A DNA stretch of 64,000 nt, taken from JBBQKG01 sp038326655 (GTDB lineage Bacteria; Actinomycetota; Thermoleophilia; Solirubrobacterales; JBBDJG01). The stretch covers positions 47,430-111,429 of the forward strand of contig JBBQKG010000006.1 of assembly GCA_038326655.1 (NCBI GenBank), in the 5' to 3' direction. The number at the start of each line of letters is the position of its first letter. Within the stretch, counting starts at the first letter, position 1. Under the pieces are notes generated by a model. That model saw only the letters and a program-made list of their open reading frames with translations, had not been told where the DNA came from and searched no databases. Positions 16,958 to 25,534 of the stretch are shown here, piece by piece. The translations under genes and the position numbers were made by a program.

Positions 16958-19171
16958 ATGAGCCATACGACTCCCGAGGCGCCGCGTGCGTTCGGCAGCG
17001 GCGAGCCACAGTCCCGGGCCGAGCTGCTCCGCGTGCCGCTGCGCTCGCTCCCGCGTCCGAGCGCACTCGGACGCCCGATCACCGATCTGCCCGGCGTCGG
17101 CCCCGCGGCCGTGAAGCGCCTCGCGAAGCTCGGGATCGAGACCGCCGGCGACCTGCTCGAGCACCTGCCGTTCGACCACCGCGACTACGAGGAGCGGCGC
17201 ACGGTGGCGGAGCTCGCGATCGGGGAGGAGGCGACCGTGCTGGTGCGCGTCCGCACCTGCCGCTTGCGCCCGACGCGCCGGCGGCGGCTGCAGATCGTGG
17301 AGGCCCGCGTCGCAGACGAGACAGGCCCGCTGCGCGCGCTCTGGTTCAACCAGGCCTACCTTGTCGACCAGCTCGCGGAGGGCACCTTCGTGCTGCTTCG
17401 CGGGCGGCTCGAAGGCGGCCGCGACGGGCCCACGTTCCGGGTCGCCGAGCACGAGATCGCCCGCGAGGGAGACGACGAGCTGGGCCGCCACACGACCGGC
17501 CTCGTGCCGGTCTACCCGGCCACCGAGGGCCTCTCGGCGCGTCGCATCCGCGAGCTCGCTTGGTCGCTGCGCGGCTCCGAGCAAAACACGATCGAGCCGC
17601 TCGGGGCCCACGTCCGTGCCCGCGAAGGGCTGCCCGGGCGGGCCGATGCGCTGCACGCGGCGCACTGGCCGGAGCAGCTGCTCGAGGTTCCGCCGGCCCG
17701 GCGCCGGCTCGCCTTCGACGAGCTCTTCCTGTTCCAGCTCGCGCTCGTGGCGCGCCGTCGCACGCGCCAGGAAGCCCGCAGGGCGGAGCGGCCCGGACCG
17801 GCGGGCGCGCTCGTCGAGCGCTGGCTCGGGGCCCTGCCGTTCCAGCTCACCGCCGGCCAGCAGGACGCGGTCGCCGAGATCGACGCCGACCTCGACACCG
17901 GCCGGCCGATGCAGCGCCTGCTGATGGGAGAGGTGGGCTCGGGCAAGACGGTGGTCGCCCTCTACGGGATGCTGCGGGTCGCCGAGGCGGGTATGCAGGC
18001 GGCGCTGATGGCGCCCACCGAGACGCTCGCCGAACAGCACTACGCGACTGTCGAGTCGCTGATCCCGCCGGACCTCTTCGCCGGCCAAGATGCCACGCGG
18101 CTCGGGCCTCCGATCGGGCTGCTGACCGGCTCGACGCCGGCGCGCGAGCGCCGCGACGTGTTGGAGCGCCTCGCCTCCGGGGAGCTGCGGCTGCTGGTCG
18201 GCACGCACGCACTGATCGAGGAGAGCGTGCGCTTCGAGCGCCTCGCACTCGCCGTCGTGGACGAGCAGCATCGCTTCGGCGTGCGTCAGCGGACGGCGCT
18301 CGACCTGAAGGCGCGCGGCGGGCTGGCGCCACACCTGCTGCACATGACCGCCACGCCGATCCCGCGCACGTTGTCGCTGACGCTCTACGGTGACCTGCAC
18401 ACGACGGCGCTGCGCGAGCTGCCCAAGGGACGGCAGGCGGTGAAGACCTGGGTGGTGCCCGAGGAAAAGCGCGCCGGCGCCTACGACTTCATCCGCGAGC
18501 GCCTGCGGGAAGACCGACAGTGCTTCGTGGTCTGCCCGCTGGTCGAGGAGTCGGAGGCGTTGCAGGCAAGGGCCGCCACCGTCGAGGGAGAGCGGCTCGC
18601 TCGAACCGAGTTCCGGGACTTCCGCGTGGCCGTGATGCACGGGCAGATGCACTCCCGCGACAAGCGCGAGGCGATGGCGCGATTCGCGGCACACGAGGTG
18701 GACGTGCTGGTCGCGACCAGCGTGATCGAGGTCGGCATCGACGTGCCGAACGCGACCGTGATCGTGATCGAGGAGGCCGACCGGTACGGGATCTCGCAGC
18801 TCCACCAGCTGCGCGGCCGGGTCGGGCGCGGCGCCGAGCGGTCCTACTGCCTGCTCTTCTCCGACTCCCACGGCGAGCTTGCCCGGCGCCGGCTCGCTGC
18901 GGTCGAGGCCGAGCGCGACGGCTTTCGCCTCGCCGAGGTGGACCTGACGCTGCGGGGTGAGGGCGACCTGCTGGGCACGAAGCAGTCGGGACTGCCGGAG
19001 TTCAAGGTCGCCCGCCTTCCAGAGGACGCCGCGCTGCTCGAGCGGGCGCGGCAGGCGTCGATCGAGGTGCTTCGCGCGGACCCGGAGCTCGCCGATCCCG
19101 AGCACGGCGTCCTGCGCACGGCGCTCGAGATCCGCTTCGGCGCGCTCGAGACCGAGCCGATCGCGGCCTGA
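16958..19171 (+). CDS. recG: ATP-dependent DNA helicase RecG
   Basis: Branch-migration and fork-regression helicase, 737 aa. The N-terminal wedge/OB region begins around residue 30 (ITDLPGVGPAAVKRLAKLG). The helicase core has Walker A MGEVGSGKTV, the DEQH box VVDEQHRFGVRQR, motif III MTATPIPRTLSL, and VATSVIEVGIDVPNAT and QLRGRVGRG in the second lobe. The C-terminal TRG-like wedge motif region RLGEGDLLGTKQSGLPEF-type sequence is recognisable as LRGEGDLLGTKQSGLPEF. rsmD begins 2 nt after the stop. Confidence 0.96.
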   Translation: MSHTTPEAPRAFGSGEPQSRAELLRVPLRSLPRPSALGRPITDLPGVGPAAVKRLAKLGIETAGDLLEHLPFDHRDYEERRTVAELAIGEEATVLVRVRTCRLRPTRRRRLQIVEARVADETGPLRALWFNQAYLVDQLAEGTFVLLRGRLEGGRDGPTFRVAEHEIAREGDDELGRHTTGLVPVYPATEGLSARRIRELAWSLRGSEQNTIEPLGAHVRAREGLPGRADALHAAHWPEQLLEVPPARRRLAFDELFLFQLALVARRRTRQEARRAERPGPAGALVERWLGALPFQLTAGQQDAVAEIDADLDTGRPMQRLLMGEVGSGKTVVALYGMLRVAEAGMQAALMAPTETLAEQHYATVESLIPPDLFAGQDATRLGPPIGLLTGSTPARERRDVLERLASGELRLLVGTHALIEESVRFERLALAVVDEQHRFGVRQRTALDLKARGGLAPHLLHMTATPIPRTLSLTLYGDLHTTALRELPKGRQAVKTWVVPEEKRAGAYDFIRERLREDRQCFVVCPLVEESEALQARAATVEGERLARTEFRDFRVAVMHGQMHSRDKREAMARFAAHEVDVLVATSVIEVGIDVPNATVIVIEEADRYGISQLHQLRGRVGRGAERSYCLLFSDSHGELARRRLAAVEAERDGFRLAEVDLTLRGEGDLLGTKQSGLPEFKVARLPEDAALLERARQASIEVLRADPELADPEHGVLRTALEIRFGALETEPIAA

Positions 19172-19173
19172 CG

Positions 19174-19710
19174 TTGCGGGTCGTCGCCGGCACGTTCAAG
19201 GGCCACCGGCTGCGCGCGCCGCGCCGGGGCGGGACGAGGCCCACCCAGGATCGCGTCCGCGAGGCGCTGTTCAGCATGCTCGGCCCGCTCGACGGGCTCG
19301 ACGCGCTGGACCTCTACGCGGGCTCGGGCGCGCTCGGCATCGAGGCGCTCTCGCGCGGTGCGGCCAGCGCCACGTTCGTCGACTCGGATGCCGCCGCGAT
19401 CGCGACCGTGCGGGCGAACCTCGAGCGAACCGGCGCCGAGGGCGATGTCGTGCGCGCGGATGCGCTCGGCTTCCTGCGCAACGCCGCCCGCCGCGGCGAG
19501 CGCTGGAACTTGGTGTTCTGCGACCCGCCGTATAGACTCGCCGCCCGTCTCGGGGAGGGGTTGGGCCGCCCGCTGGTCGCGGTTCTCACGCCCGGGGCGC
19601 GCCTGGTTTGCGAGAGCTCCGTCAAACAACCGCTCGAACTCGACCTGCCGCTCCTAAAGGAGCGGACCTACGGTGACACGCGCATCGCCATATACCTCGC
19701 GCAGGCGTAA
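19174..19710 (+). CDS. rsmD: 16S rRNA m2G966 methyltransferase RsmD
   Basis: A 178-aa N2-guanine methyltransferase. TTG 19174 gives the family start (L)RVVAGTFKGHRL. Motifs seen: TRPTQDRVREALFSML, SAM motif LDLYAGSGALGIEA and the catalytic FCDPPY. Forms the standard pair with coaD. Its TAA stop leads directly into a palindromic element at 19709-19752. Confidence 0.95.
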   Translation: MRVVAGTFKGHRLRAPRRGGTRPTQDRVREALFSMLGPLDGLDALDLYAGSGALGIEALSRGAASATFVDSDAAAIATVRANLERTGAEGDVVRADALGFLRNAARRGERWNLVFCDPPYRLAARLGEGLGRPLVAVLTPGARLVCESSVKQPLELDLPLLKERTYGDTRIAIYLAQA

Positions 19711-19781
19711 ACCCATTGGGCTGCTTGCAGCCCAAACGGCCAGTTTCATGAAGCTCGCAGCCCAACGGCCAGTTTCATGAA
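19709..19781. repeat. Palindromic element with duplicated right half, before coaD
   Basis: AAACCC (19709-19714) precedes a perfect palindrome at 19716-19735 (arm TTGGGCTGC, 9 bp, TT centre) and the flank ACGGCCAGTTTCATGAA (19736-19752). The right half is then copied almost exactly at 19757-19781. The first copy's ATG (19748) opens a 10-codon ORF ending in TGA that overlaps the coaD ATG. Confidence 0.85.
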
Positions 19782-20283
19782 CCTGGACGGCACAGTCGCG
19801 GTCTGCCCGGGCTCGTATGACCCGGTCACGTACGGCCACCTCGACATCATCGCGCGTGCCGCACGGGTTTTCACGCGCGTCGTGGTAGGCGTGGTGAACC
19901 AGCCGGTGCGCAAGCCGGCGACTCTCTTCCCGGCCGACGAGCGCAAGCAATTTCTCCTGCAAGCGACGGAAAAACTGGCAAACGTGGAAGTCGACGTCTT
20001 TGATACGCTCCTCGTCGATTTTGCTCGGAAGCACGGAGCGGGAGCGCTCGTCAAGGGATTGAGAGCGATCTCGGACTTCGAATACGAGTTCGAGATGAAC
20101 CAGCTCAACCGCAAGCTTGCGGCCGACATCGAAAGCGTTTACCTGATGGCATCGCCCGAGTACAGCTTTCTCAGCTCCAGTGGGATCAAGGAGCTGGCGA
20201 CGTTCGGCGCCAACATCGACGACCTGGTGCCGGCAAACGTCGCAAAGGCTTTGCACGATCGGTTGTCGAGGCAGGGCGCGTAG
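19777..20283 (+). CDS. coaD: Phosphopantetheine adenylyltransferase
   Basis: Penultimate step of coenzyme A synthesis. 168 aa with the nucleotidyltransferase motif GSYDPVTYGHLDII near the start, GLRAISDFEYEFEMN in the middle and SPEYSFLSSSGIKELA. The ATG lies in the duplicated TTTCATGAA of the repeat element, so the 5' context of this gene was reshaped by the duplication. Confidence 0.96.
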   Translation: MNLDGTVAVCPGSYDPVTYGHLDIIARAARVFTRVVVGVVNQPVRKPATLFPADERKQFLLQATEKLANVEVDVFDTLLVDFARKHGAGALVKGLRAISDFEYEFEMNQLNRKLAADIESVYLMASPEYSFLSSSGIKELATFGANIDDLVPANVAKALHDRLSRQGA

Positions 20284-20306
20284 GACCCTTTTCGCTGCAT
20301 AGCGCG

Positions 20307-20312
20307 TAATCT
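20307..20312 (+). promoter_or_regulatory. -10 box for the coiled-coil gene
   Basis: TAATCT, 23 nt before GTG 20336, with TGGAGG as a Shine-Dalgarno 7-12 nt before the start: a conventional short leader rather than a leaderless start. Confidence 0.45.
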
Positions 20313-20335
20313 TCAACGGCCTGGAGGCCTTCTCA

Positions 20336-20803
20336 GTGGACGTTCTCGTACTGATAGACAAGCTCGACGACTTGGTGCACAACGCCAAGCCTGTGCCCCT
20401 GACGGACCAGGTGCGCGTCGACCGGGAGGAGATCTACGACCTCCTCGACCAGATGCGGGCGACGATCCCCGAGGAGATCAAGCAGGCACGCTGGATCGTG
20501 AAGGAGCGCCAGGAGATGCTCGCCGAGGCCAAGCGCGAGGCCGAGCGGATCGTGAAGGAAGCACGCGACCAGCAGCAGCGCCTGATCTCGCAGGAGGAGA
20601 TCACGCGCCAGGCCGAGCGGGCCGCCGAGGAGATCGTCGAGGACGCGAACACGCGCGCTCGGGAGATCCGGCTCGGCGCCGAGGACTACGCCGACGAGAT
20701 CCTCAACACGCTCGAGGTCAACCTCCAGAAGTTCACTGCGGCCGTGCAGCGCGGGCGCGACCGCCTCGCCGGTCGCGAGCAAGAGCCCGCCGAAGTCGGC
20801 TAG
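20336..20803 (+). CDS. Coiled-coil cell-division-type protein (DivIVA/SepIVA-like)
   Basis: A 155-aa, highly charged, mostly helical protein. Residues 1-45 (VLIDKLDDLVHNAKPVPLTD) form a short ordered head; about 50-140 is a continuous coiled coil rich in Glu/Ala/Arg, with QQQRLISQEEITRQAERAA. Position after rsmD-coaD and the head/coil layout match the actinobacterial DivIVA-domain protein typified by mycobacterial Rv2927c (SepIVA), which acts in septation. It is shorter than that protein. ATP synthase subunit b-like names often attach to such coils and should be avoided. Confidence 0.7.
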   Translation: MDVLVLIDKLDDLVHNAKPVPLTDQVRVDREEIYDLLDQMRATIPEEIKQARWIVKERQEMLAEAKREAERIVKEARDQQQRLISQEEITRQAERAAEEIVEDANTRAREIRLGAEDYADEILNTLEVNLQKFTAAVQRGRDRLAGREQEPAEVG

Positions 20804-20861
20804 CGCTCCGTTCGAGCGCCTCACCGGAGCGTTTCTCACAGTCTGGCGGAAAGCGACCGTT

Positions 20862-20867
20862 TAGCAT
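20862..20867 (+). promoter_or_regulatory. -10 box of leaderless ABC-exporter promoter
   Basis: TAGCAT ends 8 nt before GTG 20876; no Shine-Dalgarno is visible. Confidence 0.5.
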
Positions 20868-20875
20868 CTCCGCCC

Positions 20876-21847
20876 GTGGCTGCCATCGAGGTACGGCAGC
20901 TCCAGCGTCGTTTCTCGGAGGACGTCCTCGCCGTGGCAGGGATCGACCTGGAGGTGGCCGAGCAGGAGATCTATGCCTTCCTGGGGCCGAACGGCGCCGG
21001 GAAGACGACAACCGTGCGGATGCTCACGACGCTGCTGAAGCCGAGCGGCGGAACGGCACGGGTGGCCGGCTACGACGTGGTCGCCGACGCCTCCAGCGTG
21101 CGCCGCTCGATCGGGGTCGCACTCCAGGAGGCGGCGCTCGACCCCCTGATGACCGGGCGTGAGCTGATGCAGCTCCAGGCGACCCTGCACGGGCTCTCCC
21201 GCGCCGAGACCAACCGCCGGTCCGAGGCGCTCCTGAACCGGGTGGGCCTGATCGAGGCGGCGGACCGCCGCGTGGGGACGTACTCGGGGGGCATGCGGCG
21301 CCGGCTCGACCTTGCGAGCGCGCTCGTGCACGACCCGAAGGTGCTCTTCCTCGACGAGCCCACTACCGGCCTCGACCCGGTCAGCCGGATCACGATCTGG
21401 GAAGAGGTCCGCAAGCTCAACGACGAAGGTACGACCGTCTTCCTGACGACCCAATATCTCGAAGAGGCGGACCAGCTCGCGGACCGTGTGGGCATCATCG
21501 ACGACGGCCGCATGGCCGCGGAGGGTACGCCCGCGGTGCTCAAGGCGCAGATCGGGCGGCCGCGGCTCGAGCTGACGATTGCCGACGGCGGTGCGGAGCG
21601 TGCCGAGCAGATCATCGTGGGATTCGGCGAGGCGATGCCGGCGCGCGACGGGGTGCTGATGGTCGGCCTCGAACGCGGCGCCTCGGACATCGCGCCGATC
21701 GTGCGGGCGCTCGACGAGGCCGGGCTTCACGTCGAGTCGCTGAACCTGGTTCACCCGACGCTCGACGACGTGTTCGTCGAGAAGACCGGCCGGCACCTCG
21801 AGGGTGCTGGCGAGCAGCCCGAGGAGGCCGAGGCTCCAACCGCGTGA
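20876..21847 (+). CDS. ABC exporter ATPase, DrrA-like
   Basis: 323 aa. Walker A GPNGAGKTTT, Q-loop QEAALDP, signature YSGGMRRRLDLASAL, Walker B VLFLDEPTTGLDP and the H-loop replaced by TTQYLEEADQLADR (Gln where many ATPases have His, as is typical of the DrrA/CcmA branch). The C-terminal 90 residues form the regulatory domain of this family. With the two following permeases it makes a one-operon ABC-2 exporter; the substrate is unknown (drug, lipid or polysaccharide). Confidence 0.9.
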   Translation: MAAIEVRQLQRRFSEDVLAVAGIDLEVAEQEIYAFLGPNGAGKTTTVRMLTTLLKPSGGTARVAGYDVVADASSVRRSIGVALQEAALDPLMTGRELMQLQATLHGLSRAETNRRSEALLNRVGLIEAADRRVGTYSGGMRRRLDLASALVHDPKVLFLDEPTTGLDPVSRITIWEEVRKLNDEGTTVFLTTQYLEEADQLADRVGIIDDGRMAAEGTPAVLKAQIGRPRLELTIADGGAERAEQIIVGFGEAMPARDGVLMVGLERGASDIAPIVRALDEAGLHVESLNLVHPTLDDVFVEKTGRHLEGAGEQPEEAEAPTA

Positions 21848-22632
21848 GGAAGCGTCTCGCAGCCCACGCGCGCGTGGTAGCAGCGCTCAGCCGGCGGTCG
21901 ATCCGGCAGGCCTTCCGGCGCCCGCAGTTCCTCGCTCCGATCATCGTGTTCCCGACGCTCTTCCTGGCCGTCAACACTGGTGGCGCCGGGCGCGCGGTCG
22001 ACCTCCCGGCGTTCCCGAAGGTGCACGGCTTCCTCGACTTCCAGCTCGCCGGCTCGATGACGCAGTCCGCGATGCTGGCGGGGGTCTCGGCCGGGATCGC
22101 GCTTGCGCTCGACATCGAGATCGGCTTCATCGACCGTCTGGTGGTCGCGCCGATCTCGCGCGCTGCGATCGTCCTCGGCAGGCTGTCGGCGACCGCCGTG
22201 CTGGGCGCCCTCGCGGGTGTCTGGTTCCTGGTTATCGGCCTGATCTTCGGCGCCCACATCCAGGGCGGGGTGGCCGGCTTCCTCGTCGTGGTCGCAGAGG
22301 CGTCGCTGTGCGCGGGCGCCTTTGGCGCGCTCGGCGCCGCGCTCGCGCTGCGCGCCCAGACCGCGAGCGTGGTCCAGGGCATCTTCCCGCTCGTGTTCGT
22401 GGTCCTCTTCCTGTCGTCGGCGTTCTTCCCGCGCAACCTGCTGCTGCAGCCCGCGCGGACGATCGCCGACTGGAACCCGATGAGCCTGATCGCGGAGGGC
22501 CTGCGGGACCCGATCGTCTACGGGCTCTCCTGGTCCGCGGTCGGCAAGGGCCTCGGCGGGATCGCGATCGTCATGAGCCTCGGCGGAGTGCTGAGCGCCC
22601 TCGCGATGCGAAGGAGGCTGTCGGTCGGATGA
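21844..22632 (+). CDS. ABC-2 type permease, first subunit
   Basis: 262 aa with six hydrophobic segments and the ABC-2 motif region WNPMSLIAEGLRDPIVYG near the C-terminus. GTG start in GTGA with the ATPase gene. The N-terminus (ALSRRSIRQAFRRPQFL) matches DrrB-type permeases. Confidence 0.88.
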   Translation: MRKRLAAHARVVAALSRRSIRQAFRRPQFLAPIIVFPTLFLAVNTGGAGRAVDLPAFPKVHGFLDFQLAGSMTQSAMLAGVSAGIALALDIEIGFIDRLVVAPISRAAIVLGRLSATAVLGALAGVWFLVIGLIFGAHIQGGVAGFLVVVAEASLCAGAFGALGAALALRAQTASVVQGIFPLVFVVLFLSSAFFPRNLLLQPARTIADWNPMSLIAEGLRDPIVYGLSWSAVGKGLGGIAIVMSLGGVLSALAMRRRLSVG

Positions 22633-23399
22633 CGCTGGCGGCCGAGTTGAGGACCGTGTGGGCGCTGATGCGCCGCGCGCTCAACGAGCTCGTTCGGGTG
22701 CCCGGGGCGGCGATCCCGGGCGTGCTCGCGCCCGCCATCTTCATGCTCGGCCTCACCTCGGTATTCGGGAAGCTGACCCTGCTGCCGGGCTTCACCACGA
22801 ACGACTTCATGAGCTTCCTGATCCCGGTGAGCCTGCTCCAGGGCGCGGGCTTCACGGGCGCCGCCACCGGCGTCAATTTGGCGCGCGACATCGAGCTCGG
22901 GTGGTTCGACCGCCTGATCGTGGCTCCGCCGGCGCGGTCCGCCCTGCTCGCGGGGCTCGTGCTGTCCGCGAGTCTCCGCGCGCTGATCCCGATGACGTTC
23001 CTGCTGATCGTCGGCCTGGCGTTCGGCGTCCACTTCCCCGGCATCGGCGGCCTGCTGATCGCTGTCGTGCTCGCGACCGGGTTCTCGGCCGTCGCGGCAT
23101 CGTGGGGAATCACGGTCGCGCTTCGCTTCAAGACGCAGTCGGCCGCGCCGCTGATGCAGGCGGGGATCTTCATGGCGGTGCTGTTCACGGCGTCCTACGC
23201 GCCGCTCGACCTGCTCACCGGGTGGCTGCACACGGTCGCGACCTACAACCCCGTGCGATTCATCATCGACGCGGCTCGTCAGGGCTTCGTCGGCGACGTG
23301 TCGTGGGGCACGACGTGGAAGGGGCTGCTCGCCCTCGCCGGGCTTGCGGCGGTGATCGTCTCGTTGGCACTGCGCGGGCTCCGGCACGCGAGCGACTGA
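22629..23399 (+). CDS. ABC-2 type permease, second subunit
   Basis: 256 aa, six hydrophobic segments, ABC-2 signature YNPVRFIIDAARQGFVG near the end. ATG 22629 lies in an ATGA overlap with the first permease; the open frame upstream is shadow. Two distinct DrrB-like permeases next to one ATPase suggest a heterodimeric membrane channel. Confidence 0.88.
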   Translation: MTLAAELRTVWALMRRALNELVRVPGAAIPGVLAPAIFMLGLTSVFGKLTLLPGFTTNDFMSFLIPVSLLQGAGFTGAATGVNLARDIELGWFDRLIVAPPARSALLAGLVLSASLRALIPMTFLLIVGLAFGVHFPGIGGLLIAVVLATGFSAVAASWGITVALRFKTQSAAPLMQAGIFMAVLFTASYAPLDLLTGWLHTVATYNPVRFIIDAARQGFVGDVSWGTTWKGLLALAGLAAVIVSLALRGLRHASD

Positions 23400-23455
23400 C
23401 GGGGCACGACCCCAAATGTCCGACTGCCGGCCGGGGCTACCATGCGTGGTGACCC

Positions 23456-23971
23456 GTGCCGCAGCGCTTCGACACGATCGACCTCGACACTCTGAACCTC
23501 CGTCCGGGCGAAGGGCGGCACGTCGACGCGCGCGTGCGGATCGAGCCGGTGTCGCTGGCGAGCCAGCCCTACGAGCTTCGCGACGGAACCGTTGACGGCC
23601 GGCTCGACGTGTCGCGCACGCTGCAGGGACATGCCTTGAGGCTGCGCTTCGAGGCGCCGCTCGAAGGCGCCTGCATGCGCTGCATGGCGGATGCGCGCCC
23701 GGTGATCCCGGTCGACGCCCGCGAGGTCCACCAGCCCGGCGAGGTCGAGGAGCTGCACAGCCCCTACGTCGCGGACGGGACGCTCGAGCTCGCGGCCTGG
23801 GCCCGGGACGCGCTCGTGCTCGCGCTGCCGGGAAAGGTGCTCTGCCGCGAGGACTGCCGCGGCCTCTGCACGATCTGCGGCGCCGATCTCAACGCGCCCG
23901 AGGCGGCCGACCACCGCCACGAGGACGAGGGCGACCCGCGCTGGTCGAAGCTGCGTGAGCTAAAGCTTTAA
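23456..23971 (+). CDS. YceD/DUF177 family protein
   Basis: 171 aa. The family is always found next to rpmF and is implicated in 23S rRNA metabolism. Seen here: CMRCMADARPVIPV in the middle and the conserved CREDCRGLCTICGADLN near the C-terminus, whose four Cys may bind zinc. GTG 23456 is chosen; a TACCAT box at 23438-23443 lies 12 nt upstream, slightly too far for a strictly leaderless start. The TAA stop is part of the rpmF -10 box. Confidence 0.88.
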   Translation: MPQRFDTIDLDTLNLRPGEGRHVDARVRIEPVSLASQPYELRDGTVDGRLDVSRTLQGHALRLRFEAPLEGACMRCMADARPVIPVDAREVHQPGEVEELHSPYVADGTLELAAWARDALVLALPGKVLCREDCRGLCTICGADLNAPEAADHRHEDEGDPRWSKLRELKL

Positions 23972-23974
23972 CAT
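23969..23974 (+). promoter_or_regulatory. -10 box of leaderless rpmF promoter
   Basis: TAACAT overlaps the stop of the DUF177 gene and ends 9 nt before the rpmF ATG. Confidence 0.45.
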
Positions 23975-23983
23975 CCTGCCGAG

Positions 23984-24193
23984 ATGGCCGTACCCAAACA
24001 GAAACAGTCGCACTCGCGCACCAACAAGCGCCGCTCCCAGCACAAGGCTGCGGTGCCGACCTGGAATTCGTGCCCGCAGTGCCACGCGCCACGGCTTCCG
24101 CACCGGGTCTGCCCCGAATGCGGGTACTACGGCGGGCGCCAAGTGGTCTCCGAGGGCGGTTCCTCGGAGGGCCCGTCGCAACAGTCGCGGTAG
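23984..24193 (+). CDS. rpmF: 50S ribosomal protein L32
   Basis: 69 aa with the family start AVPKQKQSHSRTNKRRS and zinc-ribbon Cys pairs CPQCHAP and CPECGYY. The last 16 residues (from VVSEGGSSEG) are an extra Ser/Gly-rich tail encoded by an inverted repeat at 24148-24169. The 3' end overlaps the only canonical plsX start. Confidence 0.95.
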   Translation: MAVPKQKQSHSRTNKRRSQHKAAVPTWNSCPQCHAPRLPHRVCPECGYYGGRQVVSEGGSSEGPSQQSR

Positions 24194-25233
24194 ACGCCCT
24201 CGGCGCCGACCGCGGCATCGGCGAGGTCGTCGAGGCGGCGATCGAAGCGACCGCCCGCGGCACCCAGTGCCTCCTCTTCGGCCCCGGTGACACGGTGCGG
24301 GCCGCGCTCGGCGCGAGCGGCGAGGGCATCGCGGTGGTGGATGCGCCGGACGAGATCACGAACCTCGACGAGCCCGCACACGCGGCCCGCGCGAAGCCGG
24401 ATGCCTCGATCGTGCAGGCGGCGCGGGCGCTCGCCGACGGCCGGGCGCAGGCGGTCGTCACGACCGGCTCGACCGGCGCCGCGCTCGCGGCCTCTCTGAT
24501 CCACGTCAAGCGGCTGCCCGGCGTCTACCGTCCGGCGCTCGCGGTCGTGGTCCCCGTCCCGGGACGCCGGTTGCTGCTGCTCGACGCCGGCGCGAACGTG
24601 GCGGTGCGGCCCGAGCACCTCGTCCAGTTCGCGTTCATGGGAGCCGCCTTCAGCACCGGAGTCCTGGGCGTCGCCCGGCCGCGCGTCGGCCTGCTGTCCG
24701 TGGGCGAGGAACCAGGCAAGGGCACCGAGGACGTGGTCGCCGCTCACGAGCGGCTGGCATCGCTCGCGTCGCCTCCGTTCGAGTTCGCCGGCAACGTCGA
24801 GGGCTTCGACCTGGCCGCCGGCGAGGCCGACGTGGTGGTCACGGACGGGTTCACGGGAAACGTCGCGCTGAAGACGCTCGAGGGCACCGCGAAGACGGTC
24901 GTCGGCGCGATCCGCGACGCGATTCGCTCGGCGCCCGTCTCGAAGCTGGGCGGTCTGCTGGTCCAGCACAAGCTGACGCCGCTGCGCGAGACCTTCAGCC
25001 CGGAGTCCGTCGGTGGCGCGTACCTGCTCGGGCTGCGCGGGCTCGTGGTCGTCTGCCACGGGAATTCGAGCCGGCGTGCGATCGCGCGCGCGATCGCCCT
25101 CGCCGAGCGCGGGGCGGACGAGGAGGTGGTCCAGAGGACCGCCACGTCCCTCGCCTCCGCGGGCGTGCTGCGGGCGCGCGAGCCCCGTGCAGCCGCGTCC
25201 GTGGGCGCTGATAGCTTGCCCGGACGCTCATGA
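24118..25233 (+). CDS. plsX: Phosphate acyltransferase PlsX
   Basis: Makes acyl-phosphate from acyl-ACP for phospholipid synthesis. Conserved stretches: VAVDALGADRG (family DAMGGD region), VVTTGSTGAALAASL, LLDAGANV, GLLSVGEEPGKGT and VVTDGFTGNVALK. The conserved part begins at about 24175. No ATG, GTG or TTG lies close by; the nearest is ATG 24118 (371 aa), which overlaps rpmF by 76 nt, so the first 18 residues are doubtful. An inverted repeat occupies this junction. Operon with acpP and rnc. Confidence 0.85.
   Translation: MRVLRRAPSGLRGRFLGGPVATVAVDALGADRGIGEVVEAAIEATARGTQCLLFGPGDTVRAALGASGEGIAVVDAPDEITNLDEPAHAARAKPDASIVQAARALADGRAQAVVTTGSTGAALAASLIHVKRLPGVYRPALAVVVPVPGRRLLLLDAGANVAVRPEHLVQFAFMGAAFSTGVLGVARPRVGLLSVGEEPGKGTEDVVAAHERLASLASPPFEFAGNVEGFDLAAGEADVVVTDGFTGNVALKTLEGTAKTVVGAIRDAIRSAPVSKLGGLLVQHKLTPLRETFSPESVGGAYLLGLRGLVVVCHGNSSRRAIARAIALAERGADEEVVQRTATSLASAGVLRAREPRAAASVGADSLPGRS
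24148..24169. repeat. Inverted repeat at the rpmF/plsX junction
   Basis: Arms CTCCGAGG and CCTCGGAG (8 bp) with a 6-nt loop, read in frame as the L32 tail and as the doubtful PlsX N-terminus. It resembles the palindrome family in size and position near a stop codon but lacks the flanking motifs. Confidence 0.45.
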
Positions 25234-25270
25234 CTGCGCAGAGGAGTCAGGCACGAATCGCGGCCCGTCG

Positions 25271-25534
25271 ATGACTCCGACCCGCGCAGAGGTCGTGGAG
25301 CGCATCCGATCCCACCTGTCCGAGGAGCTCGGAATCGATGCTGAAGAGATCCGGGAGGAAAGCAGGTTCAAGGAGGACCTCGAGGCCGACTCGCTCGACC
25401 TCGTCGAGCTCGTCATGGAGCTCGAGGACGGTTACGGCATCCGGATCGCCGAGGATCAGGCCGAGCGGATCAAGACGATCGGGCAGGCAGTCGACTTTGT
25501 CGTGTCTCACGCACCCGCGCACCCGGCCTCCTGA
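25271..25534 (+). CDS. acpP: Acyl carrier protein
   Basis: 87 aa, acidic and helical. The phosphopantetheine Ser is in EADSLDLVELVMELED. ATG 25271 starts directly before the first helix (TRAEVVERIRSHL). Sits between plsX and rnc as in most bacteria. Its TGA overlaps the rnc start codon as CTGA. Confidence 0.95.
   Translation: MTPTRAEVVERIRSHLSEELGIDAEEIREESRFKEDLEADSLDLVELVMELEDGYGIRIAEDQAERIKTIGQAVDFVVSHAPAHPAS

Noticed and set aside
15815..19105. Minus-strand open frame of nearly 1100 codons
   Set aside because: Antisense to fakA and recG; composition is His/Arg/Leu-rich as expected from the shadow of GC-rich codons, with no motif.
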